Shown piece after piece: positions 42,423-51,504 of a stretch of 64,000 nt of DNA. A program made the position numbers and the translations under genes. Under the pieces are notes generated by a model. The model was not told the origin of the DNA. It searched no databases and worked only from the letters and a program-made list of their open reading frames with translations. Origin of the DNA: Alistipes sp. (GTDB taxonomy: Bacteria; Bacteroidota; Bacteroidia; Bacteroidales; Rikenellaceae); contig JAFYQY010000013.1 of NCBI GenBank assembly GCA_017559685.1, positions 1 to 64,000 of the forward strand. Direction: 5' to 3'. Position 1 is the first letter of the stretch, and each line of letters starts with the position of its first letter.

Positions 42423-43412
42423 TTATCGGTCTCGCTCGACAACATACTCGCACAAGGCAAGCAACGAGTTGCGATACTCCGACTCCTCACAACGTGAGAG
42501 CGCCGACATCGCCTGTGCAAGGTAGGCCTGAACAGTCTTGCGGGCAATCCCTACTCCGTCGTACTCGGCAACCTTCGCCTGGATATATGCCACCGACTCC
42601 TCGCTCTCGGCGCAGAGTGGCAGGTGGCGCATAATCTCCGCCTTCTCCTCCTCGCTCACTCGCTCCAACACCTCGATCAATGGCAAGGTAATCTTGCGCT
42701 CACGAAGGTCGTTCGCCGCAGGCTTGCCCGTGTTGTTGTTAGGCACGAAGTCGAGAATATCGTCCACAATCTGGAACGCCATACCGAGCATCTTGCCGAA
42801 GCGGCGCATAGCCTCAATCTTATCACGTGAAGCACCCACCGACAAAGCTCCAACCGAAGCACTCACCGAGAATAACGAGGCTGTCTTCTTGTAGATAATA
42901 TCGAAATAGTGGTCACGAGAGGTGTCCAACTTCGAGGCGTGGTCGCTCTGGATAAGTTCGCCCTCACAGAGTGTTGCCATAGCACCGATAATGTGCGAAA
43001 GGAGGTCGTACTGACCACTCTGGAGGCCGATATTCATATTGCGTGCGAGGATGTAGTCGCCAATAAGCACCGCATTGCGAGACTGCCAGCGGGCATTCAC
43101 CGAGGCTTTGCCTCGACGGAGATTCGACTCGTCGATAACGTCGTCGTGGATAAGCGAAGCGACGTGAATCATCTCGACCAACATCGCAGCCAACATCGTG
43201 CGCTTACCGAAGTTGCCCGTAGCCGATGTAGCACCTGCAGCCAACATCACAACAACGGGGCGCAACCCCTTGCCTCGAGACGAGAGCACATAGTCGAGCA
43301 TATCGCCGATGAGCGTGCCCTCGCTCTCGCTAAAGCTCTTGCGAACAAAGGCATTAAACTCCTCGATTTCGCCCTCTATCGGACGACGAATTTGGTCTAT
43401 AGTCGTAGTCAT
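42423..43412 (-). CDS. Polyprenyl diphosphate synthase
   Basis: A 329-residue trans-isoprenyl synthase. The first aspartate-rich motif is LIHDDVIDES (about 88-97) and the second is QIVDDILDF (about 209-217). It elongates farnesyl or geranylgeranyl diphosphate with isopentenyl diphosphate, probably for the menaquinone side chain. The ATG at 43412 is chosen because the -7 box at 43438-43431 lies between it and the longer in-frame ATG at 43463. Confidence 0.9.
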   Translation of the reverse strand: MTTTIDQIRRPIEGEIEEFNAFVRKSFSESEGTLIGDMLDYVLSSRGKGLRPVVVMLAAGATSATGNFGKRTMLAAMLVEMIHVASLIHDDVIDESNLRRGKASVNARWQSRNAVLIGDYILARNMNIGLQSGQYDLLSHIIGAMATLCEGELIQSDHASKLDTSRDHYFDIIYKKTASLFSVSASVGALSVGASRDKIEAMRRFGKMLGMAFQIVDDILDFVPNNNTGKPAANDLRERKITLPLIEVLERVSEEEKAEIMRHLPLCAESEESVAYIQAKVAEYDGVGIARKTVQAYLAQAMSALSRCEESEYRNSLLALCEYVVERDR

Positions 43413-43430
43413 AAAACGCTTATACTCGAA

Positions 43431-43488
43431 CAAAGATAGTGAATTTTCGAGATAGTTGCCCAAAAATTGTAAATTTTTTCTAACTTTG
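43431..43488. promoter_or_regulatory. Divergent promoters of the polyprenyl synthase and yfhO genes
   Basis: The minus strand has TATCTTTG at 43438-43431, before the synthase gene. The plus strand has TAACTTTG at 43481-43488, about 20 bp before yfhO. Both match TAnnTTTG. Confidence 0.6.
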
Positions 43489-43509
43489 AGCGTTATTTAT
43501 GCGTAAAGT

Positions 43510-45957
43510 ATGGAAAATCTCAAAAATATTTTGAAAAAATCGTTACCCGTAGCGGTGGCACTTTTACTCTTCGGAGTGGTTGCTGTCATAGGTTTCAAAC
43601 CGCAGTTGGAGGGTAAGATTCTACCGCAGGGCGATATCCAGCAGTTCGACGGTATGAGCCGTGATATTCGTGAGTGCCGTGAGCGTTTCGACGAGGATCC
43701 GAAGTGGACAGGTGCGATGTTCTCGGGTATGCCCGCCTATCAGATTAACATTAAATATCCGACACAGATTATCAAGCGCTCGGTCGATGCGGTGCAGTCA
43801 ATCTTTGCAGAGCCCGCCTCAATGGTCTTTTTTGCGATGTTGGCAGCCTTCGTGATGGCGATTTTGATGGGTATGTCGGCGTGGGTAGGTCTGATTGTCG
43901 GCTTGGCGTACGGTCTCTCGACCTACTTCTTCCTGATTATCGGCGCAGGACACATCACGAAGATGTGGGCGTTGGTGTATGCCCCTGCAATGTTGGGCGC
44001 TATTCACTACACCTTGCGACGAAATATATGGCTTGGAGGTGCCTTGACCGCACTTTTTGCGACGTTGGAGGTGGGTGCAAACCATCCGCAGATAACCTAC
44101 TACTTTCTCTTTGCTGCGGGTGCGCTCTTCATCTCGGAGGCGGTCTACGCAATCAAGGAGAAGCGATATGCGGACTTCGCAAAGCGCACCGCTGTGTTGA
44201 TTGGTGCAGCCGTTTTGGCTATCGGAGCAAACTTTGCACCTCTCTACTACACAATGCAGCACACCGCCGACACCACTCGAGGTGGCAGTGTTCTTGCGAC
44301 AGAGAGCGAGAGCAAGGGTTTAGATATTGACTACGCTACGGCGTGGAGCTACGGCAAGGCGGAGAGTTGGAATATGCTCATACCAAACCTTATGGGTGGC
44401 GACTCGGCAAAGACATTCTCGGAGGATGGCGAGGTTGCCGAAGCGTTCGAGGCGTTGGGCGCAAGCAAGGCCGTCGCAAGCGAGTATGCTCAATACCTTC
44501 CGACCTATTGGGGCGAGCAACCTTACACCGCAGGCCCAACCTATCTCGGTGCGGTGATTATCTTCCTCGCTCTGCTCGGACTTTTGCTCGCCGAAAACCG
44601 TGATCGCTGGTGGATTTTGGCGGTCTCGATATTGGCAATTTTGATGGCTTGGGGCTACCACTCGATGTGGTTTACCGAGTTCTGCTTCAAACACTTACCG
44701 CTCTACAATAAGTTCCGTACCGTATCTACCGCATTGGTAATTGTCGAGTGGAGCGCACCGCTCTTGGCGGGTATCGCCTTGTGGCAACTCCACAAGCGTT
44801 GGGAGGAGAAGAAGTTCCTCTTGAAAGCCATTCTCATTTCGGGCGGAATAGTCGGTGCAGTCTGTCTTGTTTTCGCAGTTGCGGGCTCGTCTATTTTCGA
44901 CTTCAATGTAGAGAATTCGGTCGATATGATGCGCCAGATGTTAGGTAACGACGATGCGGGTATCGCCATCGGCGAGGCTATGGCTGTGGAGCGAGCTTCG
45001 ATACTCTCTGACGATGCGGGACGTTCGCTCTTGTTTGTAGTGGCGATTGCGGGTCTCCTCTGCGGAGCGCTCTACATCCCCGAGAAGTGGAAGATGGCTG
45101 TTTTGGCGGGCGTAGCAGTGTTGGTGGTTGTGGATATTCTCCCTGTAAATCTGCGCTATGTGCCTTACAAGCGCTTTATCTCGAAGCACGAGGTTAGAGT
45201 ACGCCCGACAAGTGCCGACCGTGAGATTTTGGCCGACAAAGAGCCTGGCTACCGAGTATTTAATCTGACCGTTTCGCCTTTCAACGACGCCACAACATCT
45301 CGCTTTCACCGCTCTATCGGCGGTTACCACGGAGCAAAGATGGGACGTTACCAGGACTTGATAGATCGCTATCTCAACAAGCTCGATATCAACGTATTGA
45401 ATATGCTCAACACCAAGTACATCATCACCAAGGAGGGTGTTCAGCTCAACACGGAGCGCAACGGTGCGGCTTGGTTTGTCGACAACCTCGAGATTGTGGA
45501 GAGTGCAGAGCAAGAGTTGGAGGCTTTGGGCGAGGTAGACCTCAAAACCACCGCTGTGGCTGAAAAGGGAGCTCCAACACCAGAGATTCAGGGCAACGGA
45601 GTTATCACCCTTATGGAGTATCGTCCGAACTACCTGCGCTACAACTACACCTTGGAGGGTGGCACAGGAGTGGCCGTATTCTCGGAGATATACTACGACA
45701 AGGGTTGGCAGGCATACGTCGACGGCAAACCTTGCGACTCGTTCCGTGCCGACTACCTGCTTCGTGCAATGATTTTGCCCGAGGGCAAACACATCGTCGA
45801 GTGGCGTTTCGAGGCTCCAAATTGGAATTTGACCGCAATAGTGACGCTCATTTGCTCAATTTTGATTATCTTCGCCCTCGTATTTGCTATCGCATTAGCT
45901 CTATATTCAAAATATTTCAAACATTATGGCTGCAACAAAGAAGAACACACCGCATAG
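43510..45957 (+). CDS. YfhO-family integral membrane protein
   Basis: An 815-residue protein with about twelve to fourteen membrane segments, an N-terminal GT-C-like multi-helix part and a C-terminal periplasmic beta region ending with one more helix. The LRYVPYKRFISKHEV-type loops and the YYDKGWQAYVDGKPC motif near residue 730 are typical of the YfhO group, which is linked to lipoteichoic acid glycosylation in Firmicutes and is common but uncharacterised in Bacteroidetes. It overlaps ftsX by 32 bp. Confidence 0.85.
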   Translation: MENLKNILKKSLPVAVALLLFGVVAVIGFKPQLEGKILPQGDIQQFDGMSRDIRECRERFDEDPKWTGAMFSGMPAYQINIKYPTQIIKRSVDAVQSIFAEPASMVFFAMLAAFVMAILMGMSAWVGLIVGLAYGLSTYFFLIIGAGHITKMWALVYAPAMLGAIHYTLRRNIWLGGALTALFATLEVGANHPQITYYFLFAAGALFISEAVYAIKEKRYADFAKRTAVLIGAAVLAIGANFAPLYYTMQHTADTTRGGSVLATESESKGLDIDYATAWSYGKAESWNMLIPNLMGGDSAKTFSEDGEVAEAFEALGASKAVASEYAQYLPTYWGEQPYTAGPTYLGAVIIFLALLGLLLAENRDRWWILAVSILAILMAWGYHSMWFTEFCFKHLPLYNKFRTVSTALVIVEWSAPLLAGIALWQLHKRWEEKKFLLKAILISGGIVGAVCLVFAVAGSSIFDFNVENSVDMMRQMLGNDDAGIAIGEAMAVERASILSDDAGRSLLFVVAIAGLLCGALYIPEKWKMAVLAGVAVLVVVDILPVNLRYVPYKRFISKHEVRVRPTSADREILADKEPGYRVFNLTVSPFNDATTSRFHRSIGGYHGAKMGRYQDLIDRYLNKLDINVLNMLNTKYIITKEGVQLNTERNGAAWFVDNLEIVESAEQELEALGEVDLKTTAVAEKGAPTPEIQGNGVITLMEYRPNYLRYNYTLEGGTGVAVFSEIYYDKGWQAYVDGKPCDSFRADYLLRAMILPEGKHIVEWRFEAPNWNLTAIVTLICSILIIFALVFAIALALYSKYFKHYGCNKEEHTA

Positions 45958-46810
45958 ATTGCGCTTTTCATACGCCACAGCGACCATCAGTATGACGCTC
46001 GTGTTGTTCCTACTCGGAGCAATAGGCACGATGATGGCCAATATCTTCGCTACGACAAAGCAGATGCGTGAGAGCGTGACGATGATTGTCGAGTTGAAGG
46101 ACGGTCTCTCTGAGACCGAGCGTGACGAGGTGGCAAACAAACTCGGCGAGAGCGATATGGTCTTGTCGCTCAAGTTCGTATCGAAGGAGGAGAAGCTCAA
46201 CGACGAGGAGTTCAAACGAGCATTCGACGTAGACATCAAGGGCATTTTGAGCGAAAACCCACTACCCGACTCTTACGACGTAACCCTTTCGGCACTCTCG
46301 TCGGACAAGGCTGCGCTCGAAAAGTTTGCCGAGGAGGCTCGCAATATCGAGGATGTTGAGTATGTAACCTATCCGCAAAACCTTATCGAGGAGTTGCACT
46401 CTACGCTCGACGTTATGCAACTCGTGATGTTGTGCTTCGGAGGCGTTCTGCTCGTGATATCGTTCCTGCTTTTGAACAATACCATTCGCCTCGACGTCTA
46501 CTCGCATCGAGAGTTGATCAACACGCTGAAGGCAGTGGGTGCCACAAAGTGGTTTATAATGCGACCTTTCGTTGGTCGTAGTGCCTTGCAGGGTGCATTG
46601 GCAGGCATTTTGGCTTCGGCTCTGCTTGTGGGTGCGCTCTACGGTTTGGACTACGCCCTGCCCGAGCTTGGCGTATTGCCAAAGTGGATGGAGATAGGCA
46701 TTATCACAGGAGCGATTACCACTCTCGGAGTGGTTGTTGCAACGGTATGCACCCTCCCTGTGGTAAACCGTTTTGTAAATATGAGGTCAAACAAAATACA
46801 TATCTGCTAG
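45926..46810 (+). CDS. ftsX: Cell-division ABC permease FtsX
   Basis: A 294-residue FtsX: one N-terminal membrane helix (about 19-40), a periplasmic domain (about 50-165) and three further helices (about 172, 222 and 268). The family motif RLDVYSHRELINTLKAVGAT is near residue 189. FtsX partners with FtsE at the septum and activates wall hydrolases through its periplasmic loop. It overlaps yfhO by 32 bp and is directly followed by the DUF3098 gene. ftsE is not in the window. Confidence 0.92.
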   Translation: MAATKKNTPHRLRFSYATATISMTLVLFLLGAIGTMMANIFATTKQMRESVTMIVELKDGLSETERDEVANKLGESDMVLSLKFVSKEEKLNDEEFKRAFDVDIKGILSENPLPDSYDVTLSALSSDKAALEKFAEEARNIEDVEYVTYPQNLIEELHSTLDVMQLVMLCFGGVLLVISFLLLNNTIRLDVYSHRELINTLKAVGATKWFIMRPFVGRSALQGALAGILASALLVGALYGLDYALPELGVLPKWMEIGIITGAITTLGVVVATVCTLPVVNRFVNMRSNKIHIC

Positions 46811-47062
46811 ATGAAAAATAAGTTCAACAAAATCGAGGATAAGAACGACAAGTCGATGCCTTTGACAATGCGCAACTATGTGCTTATGCTCATAGGCGTG
46901 GCGGTCATCATTTTGGGCTTTGTACTTATGGCTGGAGGCACAAAGGCCACTCCAGAGGTCTTCTCCGACGACATCTTCTCGTGGCAACGCATAACCCTTG
47001 CTCCAATCCTTGTTGTAGCAGGTTTTGCCTTCGAAATATACGCTATTTTGAAGCGATTTTAA
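46811..47062 (+). CDS. DUF3098 small membrane protein
   Basis: An 83-residue protein with two membrane helices (about 24-42 and 59-80) and the loop FSDDIFSWQRITLAPI typical of DUF3098. It starts immediately after the ftsX stop, as in many Bacteroidetes, and may work with FtsX. Function is unknown. Confidence 0.88.
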   Translation: MKNKFNKIEDKNDKSMPLTMRNYVLMLIGVAVIILGFVLMAGGTKATPEVFSDDIFSWQRITLAPILVVAGFAFEIYAILKRF

Positions 47063-47116
47063 CCCAAACTTCATAGCCAAAGCAATGTTAAATAATTGTT
47101 AAATTTGGCATTTGCT

Positions 47117-47148
47117 GTTGGCGCTATCCACAATAAATTTTACCTTTG
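47117..47148 (+). promoter_or_regulatory. Promoter of the phosphate transporter gene
   Basis: GTTG (47117-47120), a 20-bp spacer and TACCTTTG (47141-47148) fit the Bacteroidetes -33/-7 pattern. The ATG follows 33 bp later. Confidence 0.6.
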
Positions 47149-47180
47149 TGGTAGTTAGATTAACCTAAACAACTCTTTTT

Positions 47181-49427
47181 ATGGGAGAAATTTACTATGT
47201 AATGGTCGCAATTCTTGCGATTTTGGCAGTCTCGGGACTCTATGTGGGAGTTACCAACGACGCCGTAAACTTCCTTAACTCGGCAATCGGATCGAGAGCG
47301 GCTAAGTTCCGCACCATCCTCATCGTGGCTTCGATAGGTATCATCGTCGGAGTATTGACTTCGAGTGGTATGATGGATGTGGCTCGCCACGGAATGTTCC
47401 ACCCCGAGCTATTCACTTTCCGTGAGGTAATGATGCTCTACGTGGGTGTAATGTTTGCGAATGTTATCCTGCTCGACATCTACAACTCACTCGGTTTGCC
47501 TACCTCGACCACCGTGTCGCTCATATTCTGTTTGCTCGGTTCGGCGGTGGCGGTATCGCTCTTTAAGATTGGCACCGACCCGACTATCTCGTTCGCAGAA
47601 CTTGGCGAATATATCAACACCACACGAGCAATGGGAGTGGTTTCGGGTATTCTCCTCTCGGTGATTTTGGCATTTGTCGTGGGTACCCTCGTGATGTGGA
47701 TATCACGAATGGTATTCTCGTTCCGCTATATGAAGATGTTGCGCCGTTTGGGTGCTGTGTGGTGCGGTATTTCGCTCACATCGATCCTCTACTTCGCAGT
47801 ATTCAAGGGTTTGAAGTCGTTGTTGGCGGGCTCGGCATTTGTGGCTTGGGTTAACGACCACCTCCTTCTCACTCTCGCAGCGACTTGGGCGGTGAGCTCG
47901 TTGTTCCTCTTCTTCTTGCAGCTCTTCCGTGTAAACATCTTGCGTATAACCATCCTCGCAGGTACATTCTCGTTGGCGTTGGCATTTGCGGGTAACGACC
48001 TCGTGAACTTTATCGGTGTGCCTATCGCAGGTTTGGAGGCGTTCCAGGAGTCGAGCGCAGCGGGTGGCGACGTAACTATTTTGATGGATTCGTTGGCTAT
48101 TCCTTCGAGCAGCTCGAACTCGTCGAATACAATCTACATCGTTATCTCGGGTATCATTATGATTGCCACACTCTGGACCTCTCGTAAGGCTATGAATGTG
48201 TCGCAGACCGAGCTTTCGCTCACTTCGGCGGGCGATACCGATGTACAGTTCTCGTCGTCGATGTTCTCTCGTGCGTTGGTACGTGCAGCAGTAAACACCT
48301 CTCGTTTCTTCGACAAGATAACCCCTGTCAAGGTTAAGGACTTCTTGGAGAAGCGCTTCGAGTATGCCGATGTAGAGCATAGTGGTGCCCCTTACGATCT
48401 GATTCTTTCGACCGTAAACCTCACCTCGGCGTCGTTGCTTATCGCCTTGGGTACATCGTTGCAATTGCCACTCTCAACCACATACGTATGTTTTATGGTG
48501 GCGATGGGTTCGTCGTTGGCAGATAAGGCTTGGGGTCGTGAGAGTGCCGTATATCGTATCACAGGCGTATTTACCGTGGTTGCAGGTTGGTTTGTTACCG
48601 GCTTCGGTGGTTTCATCATCGCCTTCATCCTCGGTTTGATACTTATGTGGGGTGGAAATTGGGCATTTGGAGCTATCACTCTCCTCTGTCTCTATATGTT
48701 CGTTCACTCGAACTTTATGCCTAAGAAGCAGAAGGAGGAGAAGAAAAAGGATGATGCAACGGTGCGTGAGAACCTCGTGGACAACACTATGACCACCGTA
48801 TCGGAGACCGTAAAGGCCACGACCCGCATCTACAACCGCACTATCGTAGCGTTGTTGAAGGAGGATCGCCGAGCATTGAAGGAGCTTACAGCCGAGGCTT
48901 CGGAGATGTACGAGGAGAATCGTCGTCTGAAGTACTCTATCGCATCGACCTTGCGTGGTACCTACGGTTCGGACTTGAATCTCTCGCTCTACTATGTGCA
49001 GATTCTCGACTACCTGAACGAAATGACCAAGTCGTTGGTACACATCACCCGTCCATCGTTCCAGCATATCGACAACAACCATACAGGTTTGAGCAAGATT
49101 CAGACCGAGACGCTGATGTCTATAAATGCCGATGTAAACGAAATCTACTCACGTATTATATATATGTTTACCTCGAACGACTTCTCGACTATCGACGAGG
49201 TGCTCGTTATGCGTGACAATCTCTTCGAGCGATTGGCTCAATCGACAAAGGAAGAGTTGGGTCGTATCACAGCTGGAGAGTCGAACTCTCGTGCGGGAAT
49301 GTTGTTCCTCGGCATTATCTCGGAGACCAAGACTATGGTGTTGCAGTCACGCAACTTGTTGAAGTCTCGTCGCTACTTCATCGAGCAGGAGGGCAAGGTG
49401 ATACGCCAGAAGCGCATCTACGAGTAG
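47181..49427 (+). CDS. Inorganic phosphate transporter with C-terminal PhoU-like domain
   Basis: A 748-residue fusion. Residues 1-510 form a PiT-type transporter with two copies of the family signature, GVTNDAVNFLNSAIGSR near 20 and GNDLVNFIGVPIAG near 270, and about eleven membrane helices. Residues about 540-748 form a PhoU-like helical bundle with RIYNRTIVALLKEDRRAL. The transporter takes up phosphate with protons or sodium; the PhoU-like part may gate it. Such fusions are common in Bacteroidetes. It is monocistronic with a clear terminator. Confidence 0.92.
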   Translation: MGEIYYVMVAILAILAVSGLYVGVTNDAVNFLNSAIGSRAAKFRTILIVASIGIIVGVLTSSGMMDVARHGMFHPELFTFREVMMLYVGVMFANVILLDIYNSLGLPTSTTVSLIFCLLGSAVAVSLFKIGTDPTISFAELGEYINTTRAMGVVSGILLSVILAFVVGTLVMWISRMVFSFRYMKMLRRLGAVWCGISLTSILYFAVFKGLKSLLAGSAFVAWVNDHLLLTLAATWAVSSLFLFFLQLFRVNILRITILAGTFSLALAFAGNDLVNFIGVPIAGLEAFQESSAAGGDVTILMDSLAIPSSSSNSSNTIYIVISGIIMIATLWTSRKAMNVSQTELSLTSAGDTDVQFSSSMFSRALVRAAVNTSRFFDKITPVKVKDFLEKRFEYADVEHSGAPYDLILSTVNLTSASLLIALGTSLQLPLSTTYVCFMVAMGSSLADKAWGRESAVYRITGVFTVVAGWFVTGFGGFIIAFILGLILMWGGNWAFGAITLLCLYMFVHSNFMPKKQKEEKKKDDATVRENLVDNTMTTVSETVKATTRIYNRTIVALLKEDRRALKELTAEASEMYEENRRLKYSIASTLRGTYGSDLNLSLYYVQILDYLNEMTKSLVHITRPSFQHIDNNHTGLSKIQTETLMSINADVNEIYSRIIYMFTSNDFSTIDEVLVMRDNLFERLAQSTKEELGRITAGESNSRAGMLFLGIISETKTMVLQSRNLLKSRRYFIEQEGKVIRQKRIYE

Positions 49428-49483
49428 AGACAATACCTTCTATATGAAGAAATAATCGGATTACCGAGACTTATCGTATATGT

Positions 49484-49511
49484 AAAGCCTTCCCATTTGG
49501 GAGGGCTTTTT
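49484..49511 (+). terminator. Rho-independent terminator after the phosphate transporter
   Basis: AAAGCCTTCCC (49484-49494), loop ATTT, and GGGAGGGCTTT (49499-49509) with T-run. One G-T pair. Confidence 0.9.
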
Positions 49512-49516
49512 CTTTG

Positions 49517-49712
49517 GCTTTTAGCCATTGGCTATTTGGCGCAACATAATGGCATTCGCTCCCGTTGGTCGCTGAATGGCATATAATGACAAGCGCTCGT
49601 TACACTCGCTGGATGGCAAATGCGCCCGTCATTAAGCACCCCTTTGGAGTGCGCTGCCATTAAATGCCATTAAGGGCTGAAAGCCCGAATGCCATTCAAT
49701 GCCATTTTATTT
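49517..49712. repeat. GCTTTTAGCCATTGGCT box plus ATGGCATT word repeats
   Basis: The box at 49517-49533 is followed by ATGGCATT words (near 49549 and 49576) and then inverted AATGCCATT words (near 49664, 49688 and 49698) around a GGGC-tgaaa-GCCC hairpin (near 49674). This is the same architecture as 40595-40744 but with a different word. No gene is visible. Confidence 0.7.
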
Positions 49713-49728
49713 GGCGCCTAAAAAACAA

Positions 49729-49851
49729 AAAATCGTCAATGATGAGATTATTTTTGCGCAAGGTTAGGCGACAAAAGCGGAGCATACTTGGGCGTATGTG
49801 AGCATTTTGGCATCCGACAGCTTGTGAAAAAGAACTCGTCAGAACGATTTT
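49729..49851 (+). repeat. Dispersed hairpin element, copy 4 (compensated core)
   Basis: Left end AAAATCGTCAATGATGAG, right end CGTCAGAACGATTTT. The core stem differs from all other copies: CATAC-ttgggc-GTATG instead of CATAG...CTATG. The G-to-C change in one arm is matched by C-to-G in the other. Confidence 0.85.
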
Positions 49852-49859
49852 ATAAGGAC

Positions 49860-49992
49860 AAAAAAAATGAGGTCTTCGGAGGTGATTCGACTCACGAGAG
49901 AGCACCTCCCGCAGTCTTAGCGACCCTATGTCGCAACCTTCCGATTTCCTCAACCAACCTAAAACTACTAACCTAAAATGAACCTTAAAACT
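49860..49992 (-). ncRNA. Candidate small RNA on the minus strand
   Basis: A consensus promoter on the minus strand (CTTG at 50030-50027, 20-bp spacer, TATCTTTG at 50006-49999) has no gene after it. About 110 bp downstream the minus strand has GGAGGTG...CACCTCC (49909-49878) and then GAAGACCTCA followed by eight Ts (49867-49860). An alternative GAGGT/ACCTC pairing reaches the T-run. A smaller hairpin, GCGAC-atagg-GTCGC, lies near 49922-49935. Predicted transcript about 130 nt, ending beside hairpin element copy 4. No known family recognised. Confidence 0.35.
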
Positions 49993-49998
49993 TCGCTG

Positions 49999-50030
49999 CA
50001 AAGATAAGGGTTTTTTTAATACTGTGCAAG
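49999..50030 (-). promoter_or_regulatory. Orphan minus-strand promoter
   Basis: CTTG, 20 bp, TATCTTTG on the minus strand, one of the best promoter matches in the window, without an ORF downstream that I would call. Confidence 0.55.
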
Positions 50031-50250
50031 TTTTTTATTAAAAATTTTTAATTATTTTTTAATTATTTTTTCGCCATTCTCATATCTGTCTAATTTTCAG
50101 TGCATTACAAAATGCAATATTTTTAATAATTGTTTTGGCATTTTTGATACTTCTTGTCATTTTTCGCAAAAATCTCACAAAATCGAGTGTTCGGAACGGA
50201 GACAGGATCTCAAAAAATGGGCTATTTTTTGTCGAAATTTGGGGTAACAT
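50031..50250. other. AT-rich spacer upstream of xerC
   Basis: About 220 bp of A/T-rich sequence, with runs such as TTTTTAATTATTTTTTAATTA and repeated TTTTTCGCAAA words (near 50161 and 50257). No ORF, hairpin terminator or RNA gene recognised. Confidence 0.5.
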
Positions 50251-50282
50251 CTTGCATTTTTCGCAAATCTTTTATATATTTG
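50251..50282 (+). promoter_or_regulatory. xerC promoter
   Basis: CTTG (50251-50254), 20-bp spacer, TATATTTG (50275-50282); ATG at 50307. Confidence 0.6.
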
Positions 50283-50306
50283 TGTAGTTTCGGAATTGAA
50301 TAGGCT

Positions 50307-51215
50307 ATGATTGATGCTTTTGTAACACATATTCAAACCGAAAAACGGTACTCTGCGCTCACGGTGCGCAACTATCGACACGACATCGAGTCGTTCACGG
50401 CTTGGTGTGCCTCGAATGCGGATATCCCGCACGAAGATTTCAACCCGACAAAAGTTACTGCTGAAGATATCCGTGAGTGGATAGTCTATCGTATGGAGCA
50501 CGACAAGATTAGCGCCGCTTCGATGAATCGTGAACTCTCGTCGTTGCGTAGCTTCTACCGCTATCTGCGTCGCAAGGGCGCTATGACACAGGATATTTTC
50601 AGCCGAATAACAACACTGCGCACACCTCGCAAGTTGCCGTCGTTTGTACCCGAGACACGAATGAAGAGTTTGCTCGACAGCATCCGTGAGGAGAGCCATA
50701 CGGGCGACTTTATCGAGCAACGCAACGCCCTGATTATAGCCCTATTTTATAGTTGCGGACTACGTCTTGCCGAGTTGCAAGGCACGCATTTTGGAGACTT
50801 CTCGGCAGATATGACCACGCTGCACGTGCGAGGCAAGGGCGACAAGCACCGAATAGTGCCCGTTTTACCAGAGATGGCCGAGCGAGTTGAGGCGTACAAA
50901 ATGATGCTCGAGGAGTTGGGTTTTGCCACCTCGGCAGATGCGAGTTTGATAGTGTCGGACAAGGGTAAACCGCTCTCGAGAACAGCGATACAGACGGTGG
51001 TAAAATCGAAGCTCGGTGAGGCCGGTGTGCAGGGTAAAAAGTCGCCCCACATCCTGCGCCACACCTTCGCAACTCACCTGATGAACAAGGAGGCGGATAT
51101 GCGTGATATTCAGGAGTTAATGGGTCACTCGTCGCTCAAGACAACGCAGTGCTACACCCACAATAGCATAGCGCAGTTGCAGGAGATTTACAAGCGGGCA
51201 CACCCGCATAAATAG
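50307..51215 (+). CDS. xerC: Tyrosine recombinase XerC/XerD
   Basis: A 302-residue tyrosine recombinase. The N-terminal SAM-like core-binding domain covers about 1-90. The catalytic residues are complete: R153 (SCGLRLAEL), K177 (VRGKGDKHR), H248 and R251 (HILRHTF), H274 (MGHSS) and nucleophile Y283 (TTQCYTH). It likely resolves chromosome dimers at dif. The neighbour hpf is a common companion in Bacteroidales, which argues for the housekeeping Xer and against a mobile-element integrase. Confidence 0.9.
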   Translation: MIDAFVTHIQTEKRYSALTVRNYRHDIESFTAWCASNADIPHEDFNPTKVTAEDIREWIVYRMEHDKISAASMNRELSSLRSFYRYLRRKGAMTQDIFSRITTLRTPRKLPSFVPETRMKSLLDSIREESHTGDFIEQRNALIIALFYSCGLRLAELQGTHFGDFSADMTTLHVRGKGDKHRIVPVLPEMAERVEAYKMMLEELGFATSADASLIVSDKGKPLSRTAIQTVVKSKLGEAGVQGKKSPHILRHTFATHLMNKEADMRDIQELMGHSSLKTTQCYTHNSIAQLQEIYKRAHPHK

Positions 51216-51373
51216 AACGGAAAGCGGAAAGCGGAACCGACGCCAAACCGAGAGCAGAGACTGCTTGCAGACTATGCCGAGGTGCGAAGGAGGAAAAGCC
51301 TGCGAAGCAGGATTAAAGCGGAAAACTAAAAAGTGGGTAGAGAGTAGAGAGTAGTTGAAAGATGATAAAATAT
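51216..51373. other. Spacer between xerC and the tandem repeat
   Basis: It holds purine-rich short repeats (GGAAAGC twice near 51220-51233, GAGAGTA twice near 51342-51355) and a CCTGC-gaa-GCAGG hairpin near 51299-51311 without a T-run. No gene is visible. Confidence 0.5.
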
Positions 51374-51493
51374 AAAATTGTCGGCGGTTAGGATATTTTT
51401 GTGCGTTGCAAGGCGACAAATCCGCAGCATAGTAAGCCTATGTGAGGAATTTGGAGACCGCAGCAAGGTGCAAAAAGAGCCAACCGAAACAAT
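51374..51493 (+). repeat. Dispersed hairpin element, copy 5 (tandem A)
   Basis: Left end AAAATTGTCGGCGGTT, core CATAG-taagc-CTATG, second stem AAATCC with GGAATTT, right end AACCGAAACAAT. Nearly identical to copy 6, which starts 131 bp later, so this is a recent tandem duplication. Confidence 0.9.
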
Positions 51494-51504
51494 GAAAAAA
51501 CCAT

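Noticed and set aside
49696..50001. A 101-codon minus-strand frame downstream of the orphan promoter
   Set aside because: It runs through the predicted hairpins and hairpin element copy 4 and shows no family resemblance. A non-coding RNA is the better guess, at low confidence.
50307..51215. Tyrosine recombinase as the integrase of the phage-like cluster
   Set aside because: It is about 14 kb away, separated by core genes, and next to hpf as in many Bacteroidales. This fits the housekeeping XerC/D.
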